The notes under the pieces: model-generated
The model's database searches: none
What the model saw: the letters and a program-made list of their open reading frames with translations, nothing else
Told to the model about the DNA's origin: nothing
In this document: piece after piece, positions 9,701 through 18,171 of the stretch
Layout of the letters: each line of letters opens with the position of its first letter
Numbering within the stretch: the stretch's first letter is position 1
Source of the DNA: JBFWRK01 sp050248955
GTDB lineage: Bacteria; Actinomycetota; Acidimicrobiia; Acidimicrobiales; Ilumatobacteraceae
Direction of reading: 5' to 3'
Length of the DNA: 64,000 nucleotides
NCBI GenBank assembly: GCA_050248955.1
Contig: JBFWRK010000017.1
Location: 30,701 to 94,700, forward strand
Made by a program: the position numbers and the translations under genes

Positions 9701-10362
9701 GGGCGGGATGCGAAGCGGCACCCAACCTGCCCACGTACCTCCAGGTGTATCCGCTCAGCCATCCGGGCACCGAAGCCCCGCTCGGCTGGGCGCTCTCGCA
9801 GGACTCCCGGGAGGACCTGAAGCAGCAGTTGGGCAGCGATCCGAACCAGTGCTCGCTCCTCGCCCTGCGGTACTGGATGACCGGCTCTGCCGGACCCGGC
9901 GTGTGCATCACCGGCACCGTCACCGCCACCAGCGGGAGCGCCGCACAGCAGGACGACGAACCGCCGTCGAGTCCACGAGCGGTTGCCAACCGAGTCGTCT
10001 GCCTGCCCGACCCGGCCGACAGCGCCGGAATCCGCCTTGCCCGCACCAATGCCTACGGCGTCTTCGTCCACGTCCACAGCGGAGGACCTCTACCGGCGAA
10101 CCCGACGCCGATCACGTCCGGGGAACGCTGCGATGGCGTCACCCCGGGCAACGGTGCCAGCTACGGGGTGCCAGGCCAGCTCGCGCTCGGCTACGAGTTG
10201 ACGGCCGAGACGCCGGACGCTCAGCGCAGTGCCGGCTGGAACTTCTTCGTGCTCGTCCCACTCGTGTTGGCGGCGGTTCTGGCGATGGCAACGGCCGGGG
10301 GAGGGGTCACGCCAGCAGCGGTGAAGCAGGAACGAGCACGACGACGAACTCGCGCCGCGTAG
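6730..10362 (+). CDS. Large membrane protein with C-terminal patatin-like phospholipase domain
   Basis: A protein of up to 1210 residues. The first 600 or so hold many hydrophobic segments; the rest looks like a soluble patatin-type serine hydrolase. An oxyanion-loop-like ASSGGGGRA (about residue 637) is followed by the nucleophile elbow GISGGA with Ser about 689, and by a catalytic-type Asp in YLVDGGTV (about residue 896), giving the Ser/Asp dyad of patatins, which cleave acyl chains from lipids. The C-terminus ends with another hydrophobic helix and a basic tail. Start is uncertain: GTG 6730, GTG 6736, ATG 6739 and ATG 6748 are all in frame. No neighbour indicates the substrate. Confidence 0.72.
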   Translation: MGVMWPMSNGSQVSVGGSNEAARGHAAAVPGDVPTKAQMARRVFVVLGLWWLLTAIGDVLRDLHVPGSIAAVSVPDVLHPMVFPQRAAELLRVWEDWDSSLGVSGLSLRSDRVVTWWLAVDVCFALALGRLLRGWTSSRLHRLRRALRASEQSRASLADPIVAEQETRVGATIPLLDAAARMALLYVVFDVLENLTFFVPSVLERGVSGWLNVAYVLGVGKWLALAATVLPIAVSYLVTRNEGRSAVLAHGARPHGVAHGYVQTLLDLRAQVLAVGLVCAALLLLPANVRPQIHDIIRGWRHQWPEAATAVCGLALLMWLTWWTGQRTLRRVESRGDIEGMSLDGAEGKQRIVAVVVTTCVCAVGAVALWKGIDQGWSLVVVVVALGLWLASCLLDRVRTVTATRPAYERRPGVVRVLTFLPLYALAVAWMRAEIGRIIADVWTYRLVVTVLFLLALNVLWSVVARAAPPGLEVTGEHWGQGMRAASHRLWRREIAVPLVCALGAAVALLVAASELDVSWAIGAVGMIVLGAIILLGVVVALTGAFFGPPRGALALLKFTRFPVVACLLLVAVIMSLLVDSPGFHKARVEPAIGTARLSSAWSVRPVTTPADALDRWRVAQATTSAMDWAPLVVVASSGGGGRAAYWTLIAFDCLFGDDPQLADEPACARGDDAVVPRYGDVFAASGISGGAVGIAMYTSEGTDLEPDQVFEDGFVDPVVANLLTRDVPNMLFHAPGWRDRAAWLEEAFENKVSGLERDFLTDPTAEVPEGGWEPVMVLNSAAVEDGCRVVLSNVSFGAETATDPLTPFTLSGSCRSFVRYRLAVPPAVDTGDESDAVDTAAHAWPSTRDLAQIVCSTQNLATSTAALLSARFPYVSPSGAVEFCADKGRFTYLVDGGTVDSSGAAPAALMLEEIVRRARSWNASRPDGQPCVQPIVLQLDNGYEDVVAKGGAKRPSELIAPIQGGVAAVTNNAETARQQLAVLGTQLRQRAGCEAAPNLPTYLQVYPLSHPGTEAPLGWALSQDSREDLKQQLGSDPNQCSLLALRYWMTGSAGPGVCITGTVTATSGSAAQQDDEPPSSPRAVANRVVCLPDPADSAGIRLARTNAYGVFVHVHSGGPLPANPTPITSGERCDGVTPGNGASYGVPGQLALGYELTAETPDAQRSAGWNFFVLVPLVLAAVLAMATAGGGVTPAAVKQERARRRTRAA

Positions 10363-10411
10363 GCCGGAGCGCTCTGCTCACAGGGGACCATGACGTGGCA
10401 CGATCGGGACG

Positions 10412-11002
10412 ATGACGGACGAGCTCGACGACCTCCAGCGGATCCTCGGCTACCGCGGTGCGGCCGATCCACGACGCGCCGTGCGCGAGGTCGCCAGCGA
10501 CGTCGTGGCCGTGCCGTTCTGGACGCCGGCGTTCTGTGCCGCCGTGATCCGCGCCGCCGAGGCCGTCGGCGCATTCGAGCCGCAGCCGGACGACCCGGTC
10601 CCTGGGCACGAGGTGTCGCTCGCGGTGATCAGTCCCGGCCTGTTCGCCGCGGTGGAGCAGGACCTCGGCGAACGGGTGTGGCCCCAGCTGCGAGAGGTCT
10701 GGCCGTACATCGACTACTACGGACTGCGCGATGCGTTCGTGATCCGGTACGCGCTGGGCGAGCAGGAGTCGCTGCGCATCCACCACGACGTCGCCCAGCT
10801 CTCCGGGTCGGTGAAGCTGAACGAGGGCTACGACGGTGGGGTCCTGCAGTTCCCGCGCCAGTCGTTCACCAACGAGGAGCTCGCCGTCGGAGAGCTGCTC
10901 GCCTGGCCATCGCTCGTGACGCACCCGCACGAGACCACGCAGCTGGTCTCGGGCGTCAAGTACGCGCTCACGATCTGGTTCGAGCTGCCGCAGATCGGCT
11001 GA
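10412..11002 (+). CDS. 2-oxoglutarate/Fe(II)-dependent oxygenase, prolyl-4-hydroxylase type
   Basis: A 196-residue protein whose C-terminal two-thirds matches the double-stranded beta-helix of P4Hc-type oxygenases. The iron ligands can be proposed as H124-x-D126 (in LRIHHDVAQLSG) and a distal His in VTHPHETT (residues 171-173). The basic residue that binds 2-oxoglutarate would be the Lys in SGVKYALTIWF. Such enzymes hydroxylate protein side chains or small molecules; the substrate is not predictable. It is followed by a 594-bp non-coding stretch that holds copy A of a dispersed repeat. Confidence 0.8.
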   Translation: MTDELDDLQRILGYRGAADPRRAVREVASDVVAVPFWTPAFCAAVIRAAEAVGAFEPQPDDPVPGHEVSLAVISPGLFAAVEQDLGERVWPQLREVWPYIDYYGLRDAFVIRYALGEQESLRIHHDVAQLSGSVKLNEGYDGGVLQFPRQSFTNEELAVGELLAWPSLVTHPHETTQLVSGVKYALTIWFELPQIG

Positions 11003-11068
11003 GCGGAATCCGCCGGAGGTTCTGTGCTGGTCCGGGATTCGCGCCCCGCCGCGCCGAGCCGCCGAGCC

Positions 11069-11290
11069 GTGCCTGGGGTGAAATGAGTTCGGTCGTTGCG
11101 CGTAACGGCTGGTGACGCTGGAGCGCCAGCGTGTGCGGGTGCGACGTCGTCATCGGACGACGAGACCCGAGCCCCGCCGGTTCTCTGCTCATCCGCGTCA
11201 CCAGCCCCGATCTCTGATCGGGCGAGGTCGTTGGATGTCCGGACGGGAGCAGAGAACCGGTCGGGAGTCGGCGGCGAGCAGAGAACCCGG
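11069..11290 (+). repeat. Dispersed structured repeat, copy A (about 220 bp)
   Basis: This copy matches, in inverted orientation, 53714-53933 over its whole length and 23506-23665 over about 160 bp. It holds a perfect hairpin CCCGATC-TCT-GATCGGG at 11206-11222. A 14-bp inverted repeat CCGGTTCTCTGCTC (11177-11190) with GAGCAGAGAACCGG (11247-11260) flanks that hairpin, and a third GAGCAGAGAACC lies at 11276-11288. No convincing reading frame is shared between copies. It fills much of the 594-bp gap between the oxygenase and the transpeptidase gene. Confidence 0.85.
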
Positions 11291-11307
11291 GGGAAGCGGG
11301 ACTGGGC

Positions 11308-11394
11308 CGCGCCGTGCCGCCGAGCCGCGCCGTGCCGCCGTGCCGCCGAGCCGCCGAGCCGCGCCGTGCCGCCGAGCCGCCGAGCCGTGCCTTT
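11308..11394. repeat. G+C-rich degenerate tandem repeat (GCCGTGCCGCCGAGCC-like)
   Basis: The stretch consists almost only of the blocks GCCGTGCC, GCCGAGCC and GCCGCGCC in irregular order. The same block type also flanks copy A on its other side (about 11046-11071). It is followed by two copies of GCCTTTGTGGCGA about 40 nt apart (near 11389 and 11430), a motif also seen beside repeat copies B and C. No gene is supported here. Confidence 0.7.
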
Positions 11395-11596
11395 GTGGCG
11401 ACAGACGACCGAAAAGACTGCTCGCCCCGCGCCTTTGTGGCGAGTATTCGCTGGTCCGGGGGCGCGGAACGGTTCGGGTGGCGTGTGAGTGCACCGACGC
11501 GGTGGGTGACACGTGACCTGCTCCGCGTCGATCGCCCGGGGTAGGCTCGGTTCGAGGTGGAGAACAGCTGACACCACGGTGCCCGAGGCAGATCCG

Positions 11597-12556
11597 ATGC
11601 GACGACCGACAACTCGAAACCTCGGCGCCGCCGCCGCCCTCGCCGCTGTGGTGCTGACGGGCTGCTCGACGGGCACCGGTGTGCACAGTGGGGACGGCGC
11701 ATCCGCCGGTCCGACCGCGGTGGTCACGCTGCCGCCGGCCACGCCCGACGATCCGACGACGACGAGCCCCGCGACGCTCGCCGAGGTGACGACGACGCTC
11801 GCACCGACCACGACCGCAGCACCGACCACGTTGCCGCCGACCACGCTCCCGGAGCCGACCACGACCGTTCCGGTCGAGACGACGACGACGATCCCGCCGG
11901 GGTTCGAGCTCGCGCCGCCGGTCACGCACGTCGTCGCTCCGGTCGGCAAGTCCGACGGTGAGGAGACGAGGGCGCTGCAGCAGCGGCTGCTCGAGCTCGG
12001 CTTCTGGCTGAGCGGTGTCGACGGCGAGTTCGGCACGACCACCCGCCAGGCGGTGATGGCCTTCCAGAAGTACAACCTGCTGCCGCCGACCGGCGCGGTC
12101 GACCAGGTGACGGCCGACGCGATCAACACGATGCCGTTCCGCGCCCGCGCCGTGTCGATCGAGGGCGACCTGATCGAGATCAACAAGACGGCGCAGCTGC
12201 TGTTCATCGTCCGCGGCGGTCGCACCGACTGGGTGCTCAACACCTCCACCGGCAATGGCCTGCCGTACACCGAAGAGGACCAGAACAGCCCGGGTGAGAT
12301 GGTGACCGGAGTGTCGCTCACGCCGGACGGTGAGTGGAAGGTCAACCGCGAGCGCGCGGAAGGCTGGTGGGAGGGCGACCTCGGCAAGATCTACCGGCCG
12401 AAGTACTTCCGCGGCGGTGTCGCCGTCCACGGGTCGGGCAGCGTGCCCGAGTACCCCGCGTCGCACGGCTGCGTGCGGGTCAGCGTGCCGGCGATGGACT
12501 TCATCTGGGCTGCCGACTACATGCCGATGGGCACGAAGGTCTGGGTCTACGCCTGA
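11597..12556 (+). CDS. L,D-transpeptidase lipoprotein with peptidoglycan-binding domain
   Basis: A 319-residue lipoprotein precursor: a short basic start, a hydrophobic stretch and the lipobox LTGC. A Thr/Pro-rich spacer of about 80 residues follows, then a PG_binding_1 domain (ALQQRLLELGFW...GEFGTTTRQAVMAFQ) and a C-terminal YkuD domain ending with the catalytic SHGCVRVS (Cys about residue 292). It should form 3-3 cross-links in peptidoglycan, or attach proteins to it, outside the cell membrane. ATG 11597 is supported by the lipoprotein signal and a GAGG about 8 nt upstream. Confidence 0.9.
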   Translation: MRRPTTRNLGAAAALAAVVLTGCSTGTGVHSGDGASAGPTAVVTLPPATPDDPTTTSPATLAEVTTTLAPTTTAAPTTLPPTTLPEPTTTVPVETTTTIPPGFELAPPVTHVVAPVGKSDGEETRALQQRLLELGFWLSGVDGEFGTTTRQAVMAFQKYNLLPPTGAVDQVTADAINTMPFRARAVSIEGDLIEINKTAQLLFIVRGGRTDWVLNTSTGNGLPYTEEDQNSPGEMVTGVSLTPDGEWKVNRERAEGWWEGDLGKIYRPKYFRGGVAVHGSGSVPEYPASHGCVRVSVPAMDFIWAADYMPMGTKVWVYA

Positions 12557-12585
12557 CGGTCCGAGCGGCTGGAAGACTGCCGCTC

Positions 12586-15500
12586 GTGCTCCCTGACATC
12601 GGATCCAGCCGCCCTTGGGCCGACCCCGAGATCGTCTCGATCGGCCGGCTGCCCATGCGCAGCCCACTCGTCGCCCATCCCACGGTGGAAGCAGCCCGCG
12701 CCTCCGACCGCACTGCGTCCCCCTGGTGGCGCAGCCTGAACGGGGACTGGCGTTTCCAGCTGTTCGATCACCCCGACGTGGTGCCACCCGATGCGGTCGC
12801 CGCCGAGGTGACGAGCGCCGGAACCATCGGCGTCGTCAGGACGGGAGCGGATTCCTGGCGGACCGTCGCCGTGCCCGGGAACTGGACGATGCAGGGCGTC
12901 GACGACCTCCCGCACTACACGAACGTCCAGATGCCGTTCCCCGAGCTGCCGCCGCACCTGCCGGCTCGTGTGCCGACGGGCGTCTACCGGACGTCGTTCC
13001 GGGTGCCGCGGGTGTGGCGCGGTCGCCAGGTCGTGCTCCACGTGGGCGGGGCCGAGAGCGTCCACGCGGTCTACCTCAACGGCGCGTTCATCGGCTACGG
13101 CACCGACAGCCGCCTCGCCAGCGAGTACGACGTCTCGGCGCAGCTGCGACCCGGCGACAACGAGCTCGCGATCGTGGTGGTGAAGTTCTCGGCCCACACC
13201 TTCGTCGAGGACCAGGACCAGTGGTGGATGGGCGGGCTGCACCGCGAGGTCACGCTCGAAGCGCGGGCGCGCGTGTGCGTCGCCGACGTGCGCGTCGAGA
13301 CCGGACTCTCCGATCCGTTGCCGGAGCCCGGCGCGAAGGCGACTGGGAGGCTGCGGATCCGCACGACGGTGGCGTTCGGTGACCGCTCGCTGATCGGCCC
13401 GGGCTGGTCGGTGCGCGCCGAGCTCATGACGATGGCGGGCCGCCGCGCATGCGGCGCCCTCGTCGCTCCCGTGCCCGTCGACCTCCGGCCCTACGTCTTC
13501 GCGGGTCACGTCGCCGACCTCAGCGCCGACGCGCCCGGCATCGAGCCGTGGTCTGCAGAGCGCCCGCACCGCTACCGGGTCGTCGTGTCGCTGCTCGACC
13601 CGTCCGGTGCCGTCGTCGAAGCGGTGAGCGTCGTCACCGGCTTCCGCCGGGTCGAGGTGCGTGATCGCAGCTTGCTCGTGAACGGCCGGCGGATCATGGT
13701 CCGTGGCGTCAACCGTCACGATCACCATCCCGAGCGGGGCAAGGCTGTCACCGTCGACGACATGCGCGCCGACCTGCTGCAGATGAAGCGGCACAACATC
13801 AACGCTGTCAGGTGCTCGCACTACCCGAACGACCCGCGGTTCCTCGACCTGTGCGACGAGCTCGGCCTGTACGTCGTGGACGAGGCGAACATCGAGAGCC
13901 ACGCGTTCAACACGAGCCTGTGTCACGACGCGCGGTACCGCTCGGCATGGCTGGCGCGCGGCAGCCGCATGGTCGAGCGGGACAAGAACCATCCGTGCGT
14001 GATCCTGTGGTCGCTCGGCAACGAGAGCGGTTACGGGAAGAACCACGACGCGCTCGCCGGCTGGATCCGCTCGTACGACCCGAGCCGGCCGTTGCACTAC
14101 GAAGGCGCGATCTTCCACGCCGGTTGGGTCGACGGTGGCCTCGCCGCGTCAGACGTCGTGTGCCCGATGTACTCGCCGATCGACGCCGTTCGCGCGTACG
14201 GTGAGCGCGGCGCCGGTACCCGCCCACTGATCATGTGCGAGTACAGCCACGCGATGGGCAACTCGAACGGCTCGCTCGCGGACTACTGGGATGCGTTCGA
14301 GTCGACACCAGGGTTGCAGGGCGGCTTCATCTGGGAGTGGAAGGACCACGGCCTGGTCCAGCACCTGCCGGACGGTCGGGTTCGCTTCGCCTACGGCGGA
14401 CAGTTCGGCGACGAGCCGAACGACGGCAACTTCGTCGCCGACGGACTCGTGCACGCCGACCTCACACCGCATCCGGCGATGCGCGAGGTCGCATGGGTCC
14501 ATCGTCCTGTCGCAGTGCGCGCCGGTCGCGGCGGCCTGATCGTCACGAACCGGCGCTCGTTCGACGGTCTCGGCGATCTGCGGGCGACGTGGGAGCTGCG
14601 AGTCGACGGCGAGGTCGTCCGCAGCGGCACGCTGCGCGTGCCGAAGGTCCACCCCGGGGCGGAGGCGAGCGTGCCACTGCCGTGCGCTGTGCCAGCAGCC
14701 CCCGGAGAGGTGCACCTCGCCGTGTGGTGGTCGTCGAAGCGCGACGAGCCGTGGGCCGCGGCGGGGCATCTCGTCTCCTGGGACGAGGTCGTGCTGCGCA
14801 ACGCTCCCCGCAGCCGCCGGGCCGCAGCTGCACCGACGGTCTCCAGCTCGGTGTCGGCCGGTCTGCCGCAGCTCGCGCCTCACCTCGTCGCGCTCACGCC
14901 CCGGCTCAGCCTGTTCCGTGCCCCGACCGACAACGACGGGTTCAAGCTCATGCCGCAGGACCAGCTCGCCGCCGCCAAGGCCCTGACTCGCTGGCTCGCC
15001 GCCGGGCTCGATCAGCTCGAGCTCGTCGAATCCGGTGAGCGACGCCGTGGCGCGACGAAGGTCACCACGGAGCGCTGGCGCGGTGCGCGTCCGGAGGACG
15101 AGATCGTCCACGAGCGACGGCGGACGGTGCTCGGCGACGGCTCGATGCGCTTCGAGCACCTCATCAGCGTGCCCGAGCACCTCGACGACCTCCCCCGTGT
15201 CGGCGTGAGCTTCTCCGTGCCGGCGTCGTTCGACCGGGTGCGCTGGTTCGGCAGCGGCCCGCACGAGAACTACCCCGATCGCCGGGCGGGCACGATGACG
15301 GGCATCTGGGACGGTCCACCCGACGAACTGCCGTACCTCGTACCGCAGGAGTTCGGGCTGCGGACCGGCTGCCGCTGGTTCGAGCTCGCCGGCGACGACG
15401 GGACGCTGCGCTTCACGGCGTCGCGACCGGCGCGGTTCTCGTGGTCGGCGACGCACCACACGGTCGCGCAGCTGTACGCGGCCGCTTCGCCGACCGACCT

Positions 15501-15648
15501 CGAACGCAGCGCCGATCTGAGCGTGCACATCGATGTCGCGCACCGCGGGCTCGGCACTGCGAGCTGCGGGCCCGACATCCTCCCGCTCTACCGAGTCGAG
15601 GGCGGGACGTGGCGTCTGGCCTACGTGGTCAGCAGCGCGGAGCCCTGA
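12586..15648 (+). CDS. Glycoside hydrolase family 2 beta-galactosidase (LacZ type)
   Basis: A 1020-residue enzyme, the same size as E. coli LacZ. All LacZ landmarks are present: the sugar-binding start (WADPEIVSIGRLPMRS and SLNGDWRFQLF), VNRHDHHPERG, DEANIESH, the acid/base Glu in LWSLGNESGYG (residue 480), the nucleophile Glu in MCEYSHAMGNSNG (residue 552), and a C-terminal Bgal_small domain (SLFRAPTDNDG, WFGSGPHENYPDR). It hydrolyses terminal beta-galactosides in the cytoplasm; no signal peptide is seen. GTG 12586 is chosen because homologous sequence begins at once and GGAAGA lies upstream. No sugar transporter or regulator is adjacent. Confidence 0.92.
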   Translation: MLPDIGSSRPWADPEIVSIGRLPMRSPLVAHPTVEAARASDRTASPWWRSLNGDWRFQLFDHPDVVPPDAVAAEVTSAGTIGVVRTGADSWRTVAVPGNWTMQGVDDLPHYTNVQMPFPELPPHLPARVPTGVYRTSFRVPRVWRGRQVVLHVGGAESVHAVYLNGAFIGYGTDSRLASEYDVSAQLRPGDNELAIVVVKFSAHTFVEDQDQWWMGGLHREVTLEARARVCVADVRVETGLSDPLPEPGAKATGRLRIRTTVAFGDRSLIGPGWSVRAELMTMAGRRACGALVAPVPVDLRPYVFAGHVADLSADAPGIEPWSAERPHRYRVVVSLLDPSGAVVEAVSVVTGFRRVEVRDRSLLVNGRRIMVRGVNRHDHHPERGKAVTVDDMRADLLQMKRHNINAVRCSHYPNDPRFLDLCDELGLYVVDEANIESHAFNTSLCHDARYRSAWLARGSRMVERDKNHPCVILWSLGNESGYGKNHDALAGWIRSYDPSRPLHYEGAIFHAGWVDGGLAASDVVCPMYSPIDAVRAYGERGAGTRPLIMCEYSHAMGNSNGSLADYWDAFESTPGLQGGFIWEWKDHGLVQHLPDGRVRFAYGGQFGDEPNDGNFVADGLVHADLTPHPAMREVAWVHRPVAVRAGRGGLIVTNRRSFDGLGDLRATWELRVDGEVVRSGTLRVPKVHPGAEASVPLPCAVPAAPGEVHLAVWWSSKRDEPWAAAGHLVSWDEVVLRNAPRSRRAAAAPTVSSSVSAGLPQLAPHLVALTPRLSLFRAPTDNDGFKLMPQDQLAAAKALTRWLAAGLDQLELVESGERRRGATKVTTERWRGARPEDEIVHERRRTVLGDGSMRFEHLISVPEHLDDLPRVGVSFSVPASFDRVRWFGSGPHENYPDRRAGTMTGIWDGPPDELPYLVPQEFGLRTGCRWFELAGDDGTLRFTASRPARFSWSATHHTVAQLYAAASPTDLERSADLSVHIDVAHRGLGTASCGPDILPLYRVEGGTWRLAYVVSSAEP

Positions 15649-15649
15649 G

Positions 15650-15667
15650 CGCCGCCGTCAGGCGGCG
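15650..15667. terminator. Hairpin between convergent genes
   Basis: A perfect 7-bp stem CGCCGCC/GGCGGCG with a GTCA loop sits exactly where the convergent lacZ-type gene and the 15658-16431 gene end. There is no T-tract, so it is a possible bidirectional terminator only. Confidence 0.4.
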
Positions 15668-16431
15668 AGATCGACGAGATAGCGATCGATCAGATCGATG
15701 CTGGCGGGGAGCTCCTCGATCCAGCCGATGACGTGCCCACCGGCGAGCAACGGGAAGAGGTGCAGCTGCTCGAGCAGGTCGCGGAAGTGGTCGTGGGTCG
15801 CCTCGGTGCGGCTGGTCAGGATCAGCACCCGGTTGTCCTTGGCCGCGGCCGTCTCGCCGCCGTTGTACGCCTGGAGCACCTGGTCGCCGATCACGACCAT
15901 GGCCGCGTCCCGCTCGAGCGGTGGGCGGTCGCCGAAGTCGGTGTCGATCACCGCCAGGCAGTACACCTGGTCGGCAGCGACGCCGAGGGCCGCGCACTGG
16001 TCGTAGATCTGCCCGAGACGCAACCGCAGGACCGGCAGCGTGACCAAGCCGGTGAGGCTGTCGGTGCAGTCGAAGGCCTGGACGCCGTAGAGGTAGCCAT
16101 CCGCCCAGCCCTGGGCGAGCGCCACCCCGGCTTCGAACCGGCGGAGGGGCAACCCGACGACGCCAGCCACGCAGGCGAGGTCGCCGATCCACGCGGTCAG
16201 CTCGGTGAGCAGCCAGCCCTCGCCGCCCAGCTCACGCCCGAACCGGGCAAGCGCGCCGTTGAGCTGCTCGGGCCGGGTGGTGAGGGCATCCACCACGTCG
16301 TGGCAGGCCATCTCGACGGTGTGGGTCTCGCCGCGCACCGACCCGACGACGATCGTGATCCAACGATCGCACAGGTCGTCGTTCGTGGGGTGCTGGGCAG
16401 CGGGGCTGATTCGCGGCGGTCGGCGGCGCAT
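15658..16431 (-). CDS. Hypothetical protein with possible degenerate GGDEF-like domain
   Basis: A 257-residue cytoplasmic protein that I do not recognise with certainty. From about residue 120 it follows the pattern of a GGDEF domain: DSLTGLVTLPVLRLRLGQIY resembles the D-x-LTGL-x-N-R opening, and YCLAVIDTDFGD resembles the strand with the metal Asp. The later GGDEF loop is not recognisable (sequence there reads AAAKDNRVLILTSRTE). If correct, it would be a catalytically inactive relative used for binding or regulation. It lies 74 bp downstream of the NamH-like gene on the same strand. Confidence 0.5.
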   Translation of the reverse strand: MRRRPPRISPAAQHPTNDDLCDRWITIVVGSVRGETHTVEMACHDVVDALTTRPEQLNGALARFGRELGGEGWLLTELTAWIGDLACVAGVVGLPLRRFEAGVALAQGWADGYLYGVQAFDCTDSLTGLVTLPVLRLRLGQIYDQCAALGVAADQVYCLAVIDTDFGDRPPLERDAAMVVIGDQVLQAYNGGETAAAKDNRVLILTSRTEATHDHFRDLLEQLHLFPLLAGGHVIGWIEELPASIDLIDRYLVDLAA

Positions 16432-16505
16432 GGACGTCTCCTTGTTCGGAGATGGAGACGTCGATCGCGCAGATCCGTGACGCCAGCAGCGCGAACCTTG
16501 CCGAT

Positions 16506-18104
16506 TCAGGCGGTCGTTCCACCACTCGTGAGCGGGATCTCACCGTTCGCGACCGGCGCAGGGCGAACCCGGAGAGAACGATCGGACGCCGTGAGGCACC
16601 GGCCCGTCTCGAGATCGAACCGCCATCCGTGCAGGGTGCAGGTCAGCGTGCCGTCCTCGATCTCGCCGAACACCGTGAGGTCGGCCTGCCGGTGGGGGCA
16701 GAAGCGTTCGAAGACGTACCCGCAGCGCTCGATCTCCTCGGACAGGTCGTCGTCGAACGGCTCCAGCTTCCGGTGCGCCTCTGCCTCGGCACGGCGCATC
16801 CGCTCCACCGAGAGCGACTTGAAGAAGTTGTAGAGGTACTCGTTGAACGCGCCGTCACGCCAGGCCCGGAACCGGCAGGAGAGGAAGAGCGCGTTGGACC
16901 AGTCGACCGCGTGCTCGGCGGTGACGGTCTCGACGAGCTCGCGCGGGATCTCGAAGCGGAAGCGGTGATCCTCGCCCGCGTAGCGACGAACCTCGCCGGC
17001 GGGGAAGTCGATCAGGACCTCCAGGTCGCCGGTCCGGAGGAGCGCCGCGGCGCCGACCGCGGCGCGCAGCGTGGGGGCGAGCGCGAGGAGCGGTTCCCAC
17101 CACGCCTTCAAGCGGTCGAACAAGTCGTCGGAGGGGGCGCGCCAGGTCGCCTTCTCCGCGGCGAGCCAAGCTGCCCAGTCGGACGCGTACGCCGCGAGGT
17201 ACTCGGCCTTGTGGGTGAAGATCCGCTCGACCTCCGCATCCGGCATCGGGTGGACGACGTCGGCGGGCACGTCGGCTGCCGTGACCTCGATCACCGTGCC
17301 GGGAATGGCGAGGATGCCCTTCCGCCCGACGGCACGGAGCCGCGCGATGAACGACTCCTGGTCGGGAAAGACCGACAGCTCGTCGCCGGACACCACGTTG
17401 AACTGGGACAGCGCGGGGTCGAGGAAGGCCGGAGGCCCGGCGGAGGGCACGACGTAGCGGGCGTCGATGCTCTCGACGTAGCGCATCGCCCGGGCGAACT
17501 GGCTCTCGACCTTCGCGTCGCAGAGCTCGCGCATCCGCTCCCGCGTCTCCTCGTAGACCATCGGGTACCAGATCGCCCCGGAGTACTGGAGCCAGTGCAG
17601 GTCGACGGGCCCGTGGCTGCGAAGTGCATCGAGGTCATGGGTACGGCAGTCGTTCTGGTTGACGATCCGCGCCGTGCCATCGCTGACCACGAGCGCGGAG
17701 TCGCCGCCCGGGCCGTCGGTGATCGACGTCTCGACGTGGATCGCGACCGTGAGCCCGCCGAGGTCGTGCTCCTGCTGGTCCTCGGTGCGCAGGATGTCGT
17801 GGAACCCGAACGCCTGCATCCGGCGCTCGAGCTCGTGCGTCGGGTAGCCCGGGATCAGGACCGTGGTCTCACGCGAGACGTGGTCGGCGAGGAACGCCTC
17901 GTCGAGGTGATCGCCGTGGAGGTGCGAGACGTAGAGGTAGTCGGGATGCTCGATCTTGTCGAGCAGCTCCTCGCTCAGCTGATCGTTGCGCGGGAAGACG
18001 AACCAGGAACCGAAGAAGGCCGGAACGAACCACGGATCGCACAGGATCGATCCGTGGGCGGTCTCGATGAGGATGCCGGCGTGACCGATCGAGGTGGCGC
18101 GCAT
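16506..18104 (-). CDS. namH: Metallo-beta-lactamase fold plus Rieske protein, UDP-MurNAc hydroxylase (NamH) like
   Basis: A 532-residue protein with an N-terminal metallo-hydrolase fold (SHLHGDHLDE near residue 60) and a C-terminal Rieske [2Fe-2S] domain with the ligand pairs CPH and CTLH about 20 residues apart. This domain order and length match NamH, which hydroxylates UDP-N-acetylmuramate to the N-glycolyl form in mycobacteria, and the related CMP-Neu5Ac hydroxylase. The product would be N-glycolylated peptidoglycan. The ATG at 18104 starts directly with the first beta strand. The symbol is given by family resemblance; other MBL-Rieske oxygenases cannot be excluded. Confidence 0.72.
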   Translation of the reverse strand: MRATSIGHAGILIETAHGSILCDPWFVPAFFGSWFVFPRNDQLSEELLDKIEHPDYLYVSHLHGDHLDEAFLADHVSRETTVLIPGYPTHELERRMQAFGFHDILRTEDQQEHDLGGLTVAIHVETSITDGPGGDSALVVSDGTARIVNQNDCRTHDLDALRSHGPVDLHWLQYSGAIWYPMVYEETRERMRELCDAKVESQFARAMRYVESIDARYVVPSAGPPAFLDPALSQFNVVSGDELSVFPDQESFIARLRAVGRKGILAIPGTVIEVTAADVPADVVHPMPDAEVERIFTHKAEYLAAYASDWAAWLAAEKATWRAPSDDLFDRLKAWWEPLLALAPTLRAAVGAAALLRTGDLEVLIDFPAGEVRRYAGEDHRFRFEIPRELVETVTAEHAVDWSNALFLSCRFRAWRDGAFNEYLYNFFKSLSVERMRRAEAEAHRKLEPFDDDLSEEIERCGYVFERFCPHRQADLTVFGEIEDGTLTCTLHGWRFDLETGRCLTASDRSLRVRPAPVANGEIPLTSGGTTA

Positions 18105-18171
18105 CCCGCCGTTCTATCGGTTGCCACTTCGATGCACCCAGCGTCGTGCCGGGCACATCGAGCGGAGCGGA

